Below, piece by piece: positions 59,956 through 64,000 of a stretch of 64,000 bases of DNA. The stretch is taken from contig KL647303.1 of NCBI GenBank assembly GCA_000727475.1, positions 1,551,449 through 1,615,448 on the forward strand. Reading direction: 5' to 3'. Source of the DNA: Sarcocystis neurona. Taxonomy: Eukaryota > Apicomplexa > Conoidasida > Eucoccidiorida > Sarcocystidae. The notes under the pieces were generated by a model that did no database searches, had not been told where the DNA came from, and worked only from the letters and a program-made list of their open reading frames with translations. Numbering within the stretch: the first letter of the stretch is position 1; the number at the start of each line of letters is the position of its first letter. The translations under genes and the position numbers were made by a program.

Positions 59956-61906
59956 GTGCGGACGGCAGCATCTATGTGACTACCACCGCGCTTTCTTGCT
60001 TTTATCTCCCCGCTGTCTCTCTCTCTTTTCTGCTGCCGTCTCTTTAGGCGTGACGTCGCGTGGGGCGTGGTGGGGAGAAGGTCTTCCTGTGCGGTGAAGT
60101 TGTTGGTTCAGGTCCTTGTACAAGTACACACTACATACATATATATACATATATTTTTACACATATATATATATATATATGTAGATATGTGCACACATGT
60201 ACTAATATACGCACACACAGGGACACCGACAGACACAAACACACATATATAAACATATATACATGGATATATTGCTGCGGCTCATTTATATATATACATG
60301 TACACACATATACAGGTATACACACACGCAGACATACACGCAGACAAACATATGAATATACAAATACCCATGCATATATATGTGGGTATACACACAAACG
60401 TGTGTGACTGGCGGGATTCTTATCTGCCTCCTTCGAGTCTTTCTCGTCGCAGGTGGGTAGTGGGGAGGGAGTTCCTTTTTCATTTTTGCCGGGATGGCGA
60501 CGTTGCGGCCTTCTGGAGGCTTGCCATCCCCCACGTTTCTCTGTGTGTGCGCGTCTTCTCTTCTTCGTCTCGGCCCGCCAGAGAAGAAATGTGGAACTGT
60601 TGTAGTGGCGACAGAGATAGAGAGTCCACGTGCATGCGCGTAGGTATCTGCGTCTGCATACAAATTCGTAGCAGGAGTGTCTTTCGTCTCGTCTTCCTAA
60701 GTAGCCCCGTCGCGCGCACTCTCGCTGTCTTCCTCTCACTCGTTTACTTCTTTTCTATTTCCCCGTCTTCCTGGGATATCCCCCTTTTATGTACATTTTC
60801 GCGTGCGCGTGCAGCGTCATGGGTCGATATATGCGAGCAACACTACGCACAGACACCCACCCACCCACGTACACGCAGACAAACAGACACCCCCCTCGCG
60901 GCGAAGAGTCGTTCACACACACTTTTCCTCCTCCCTCTCTCTGTGCCAACGTGAGTTTCTCTTTTGTTTTCCCTAGAAACGCAGTCTTTCTTCCTAGTCC
61001 TACAAGCGTATGTATGCAACGTATTTAGGTGCATGCGTACGCGAGACACACAGAGCGAGCAAAACTCGACCCAACAGAGAGGAAGACACAGAGAGAGAGA
61101 GAGAGTATCTCGTCTCTGTGCATGCAGAAATACGTTGCCTGAGCGCTACATATATATACGTATGTATATATTTGTCTGCATGCAGCCGACACCGCCCTCG
61201 GGCATTATATATACATGTATATATGCGTATACGTCGAAAATCCACGTGATTGTGTGCGTGCATGAAGACTGGCTCTCAGTGGCAATTTGTGTGTGGGCAC
61301 GTACAACACAAGTGTGTGCGTATGGAGACGCGCCACTGCGTTACGGACGGAGCTCAGGTCGACTCGTCGACCCGCAGTCTCTACCGTGTTTTTGCCGAGG
61401 AGGATAGCAAAGAAAGAGAATGCACCAGAGACAGAGAGTCACCACTTTGTGCAGTAAGGGGTGAAGGAAAGTCACAAAAAGAAAGAAGACGAAGAGGAAG
61501 AGAGAGGGGGACGTGTGAGGGTCTCGATGCGTCTGAGTGTGGACGTGTCGTGGTGGCGTCCCTCCGGCCTATGTGCCGCACGCATGCAAGATCGTTCTCT
61601 ATGTGTCTGTCCGTCCGCAGGCGTGCACACATGACCGAAATGTCTGTCTGTCTTTATCTACACAAAGATATATATGTGTGTATATATGTATGTACATATG
61701 TACATATGTATATATATATATATGTACGTGGGTGTAGGTGGGGTGGAGGCACGTGTACGTACTAGGAGGAGTGTCTGCACACGTGTGTGTGTGTGTGTGG
61801 TTGTGTGTGTCTCTATGTGGGTGTTTGTGTGGGTGTGTGCATGTGTATATATATAGGTGTTGTATCTGTCTGCGTATATATATATATAAAGACAGAGAAA
61901 CATATC

Positions 61907-61942
<36 letters not shown>

Positions 61943-64000
61943 GCGAGGTGTACTTGTGTATGTGTGTGTGTGTGTGGAGGGGTGTGCATGTGTGTATATA
62001 TATATATATAGGTGTTGTATCTGTCTGCGTATGTAATATATATATATAGACAGAGACAAAGGGAGAGAAACATATCCACACACACACACACATTCACAGC
62101 GAGGTGTACTTATATGTATACCTAGAGAAGAAGACAGGTGCGTCTATGCGCGCGCACATATATGTATGTGTATATTCACATATGCCCACGTGTACATTTA
62201 CATATATATGTATATGTGTGGGCATAGGTGCATCTGTCTTTTTCTGTGTGTCTTCATATTAAAAACTTCTCTGTGTCTGTGTGTGTGTGTGTGTTTCTCT
62301 CTTTTTCTCTCCCTCTCTGTCTCAGTCAGTCACACACATGTAGAGAGACCCCACGCGTTGTATACATCTCGCAAACGTACATATCTCTGCGTGCGTGCAG
62401 AAGTCTTCTGCTGTTCATTTGCTGTCTGTGTATCGCCCCACGTCTCTCCACCTGCGTCAACGTGAAGGGAAGGAAGACCCAGGAATGCGTGTGTATTTCT
62501 GTGTGTCGAAAGCAAGGAAGTCTCTGCTGCGCCTCCTGTCTTTCTTCGTGTGCGCACGTTTGTTCGTGTCGGTCTCGTGGCCGACGTCGCTATAAAAATG
62601 GGCCCCCCACGACGCCTGGTGGACGTTCCTGCAGCTGCGTGGGCAGGAGCCTCGCATGAACGAAAAAGGCAGCGCAGCCGTTTCTGTTCGTCTGCAGTCT
62701 CACGCGCGACGTGCACTTCGCCTTCTCTTCCTTTTCTGCTGTTTCTTCTGCCTTCTTCTCACCTTTCGTTGCGCGCGCATGTGAATACGGTAATACTTAT
62801 ATACGTTGCAGATATGTGTGTGTACGTGTGTCTGTGTGTCTGTGTGTGTCTCTTCTTCTGTCGCTCTCCATCCACTGTGGGGGAAGCACTTTTTTTGAGG
62901 AACCGGCAACTTTCCTTCCTCCGCACAAAACAAAATCTCCCAAATGTACTTCTTTTCCTTTTCTCTGTCTCTCTCACACATATACATGTGCGTATGTAGA
63001 TGTGTGTATTCCTTCCCATACATAAATAATCGTATATGTGTGCGTGTGTGTGGGTGGGTGAGTGGGTGTCTCTCCCTGTTTGCCGCTTGTATATATCTGC
63101 ATGTGCGTATATATGTGGGGGTGTTCTTGTGTATAAAGGTGTGTGGACGTTTTATCTTCGCGTCTCTCTCTGATGTCCAAGGATGGCCGGTTCATGCATG
63201 CATATGTGTGGGGAGGGCTCCCAGAAAGAAGAAGAGGAACAAGAAGAAGTGTGTCGTCCCCCTGCTTGTCTTGCTGCGTCCTTTTCTTATCGGTAGTAGT
63301 CTTCGGACAAGGAAATGCGATTGGTTTGTCCTGCACCTGCTCTCCTCTCGCCACAGGAAGAGAAACGCAACAAGCTACAGCGCGCGGTCAGCAGGCTGGG
63401 AACTGTCGTATGTCTGAAGGCGTACCAACGCACGTTGGTCATTCAGGGAAACGGTAACTAGCTCCATATACGTCATATGGACATACGACGCACCTGCCTT
63501 CTTTTGTACCTCTCTGTACTGTCGGCCCCCACACATAGTATCTTCTCTCTCCTGTGGAAATATACATACATATATATATGTAAATGTATGTGTGTAGACG
63601 TTTGTCTGTGTGTCTGGTTGAGCATGTCGCGCGCACCAGGGGCACGTGTCTTACCGATAGCACACCACGGACGTGTATGTGTGTGGGCCCACTTGCAGAA
63701 TATTCTCTCTCTGCTGTCGCTATTCATATATATTTGTGTGTGGGGATCGATGTGGTAACATGCATATGTGTCGTGTCTTTCTTGTCTGTCCCCAGGCGGT
63801 CATCTCTTCATCTGTCTGTGTGTGCCCGTGTACGTGTGGATCAATCTTCATTTTTTGACCTGTCTTACCATTTGTCCACGTATCCATGTGTGTAGACATC
63901 TTCCAGTCTACTTGTCTTCTTGTGTATATATATATATGTATGTAGTAATCCCAGGTATATGTGTGTGTACGTGTATAGACGCGTGACAGTCTACATGTCT
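59956..64000. repeat. Microsatellite-rich tail of the window, possibly intronic
   Basis: Long TATATG, CACACA and TGTGTG tracts, for example at 60130-60390, 61670-62100 and 62270-62300. A long CA run at 61911-61937 recurs in similar context near 62080, and the surrounding 61840-61960 and 61980-62110 blocks are imperfect copies of each other. A candidate coding piece begins at about 62626 (LRGQEPRMNEKGSAAVSVRL, phase 0 after an acceptor TTCCTGCAG), which could follow the last ankyrin-gene exon. Confidence 0.5.
63357..63453 (+). CDS. Candidate exon, possibly of the ankyrin gene
   Basis: A short block is bounded by a good acceptor (CTCTCGCCACAG) and donor (AACG|GTAACT). It reads EEKRNKLQRAVSRLGTVVCL and KAYQRTLVIQGN, a basic helical start followed by a strand-like part. 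The stop that follows in the genomic frame lies in the putative intron. No partner exon is confirmed. It is on the same strand as the ankyrin gene and may be one of its last exons or part of the next gene. Confidence 0.3.

Noticed and set aside
1..64000. Telomere-like (TTTAGGG) arrays, CRISPR arrays, tRNA genes and retrotransposon reverse transcriptase
   Set aside because: Looked for by eye; no convincing example seen. A tRNA scan and a repeat-library search would be needed to exclude them.

Overview
The window looks like nuclear DNA of an Eimeria-type coccidian (Apicomplexa). The evidence is long in-frame CAG/GCA/AGC tracts coding for Gln, Ala and Ser runs, arrays of TATATG/TGTGTA microsatellites, small phased exons with GT-AG introns, and genes for a motile flagellum, which in these parasites is found only on the microgamete. 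The species cannot be fixed from the sequence alone. All exon models were built by eye from splice signals, reading phase and family resemblance.

Layout. (1) 1-15.5 kb is repeat-rich. It holds a minus-strand gene for a low-complexity protein (1-4534) that runs off the left edge. The intron of that gene carries a roughly 120-bp satellite, and a piece of mitochondrial cox3 (a NUMT) sits inside the satellite. Two further CAG-rich zones with doubtful ORFs lie at 8.2-11.5 kb and 13.9-14.5 kb, separated by microsatellite DNA. (2) 15.5-45 kb is repeat-poor and holds the conventional genes: a coiled-coil protein (16.0-16.6 kb, -), a membrane-anchored single-domain protein disulfide isomerase (19.3-23.9 kb, -), a probable secreted cysteine-containing protein (26.6-27.8 kb, -), a C1a-32/CFAP119-like axonemal protein (28.8-31.2 kb, +), an unidentified short multi-exon gene (31.7-32.2 kb, -) and a complete six-exon IFT56/TTC26 gene (32.4-38.9 kb, -). 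Weaker candidates lie at 24.7-25.7, 39.4-39.9 and 44.0-44.6 kb. (3) 45-64 kb is repeat-rich again. It has three phased exons of an unidentified gene (47.7-48.2 kb, +) and a large ankyrin-repeat gene (50.6 to about 60 kb, +). The first exon of the ankyrin gene is mostly Ala/Gln/Ser low complexity, and its introns are microsatellite and minisatellite DNA.

Functional links. Two flagellar genes, IFT56 (intraflagellar transport) and the CFAP119-like gene (central-pair C1a projection), lie close together and point toward each other, with one small unidentified gene between them. The disulfide isomerase would act in the secretory pathway. No tRNA, rRNA, CRISPR array or autonomous transposon was recognised. 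Many of the apparent ORFs in the repeat-rich parts are antisense or frame-shifted readings of trinucleotide tracts and are left out.
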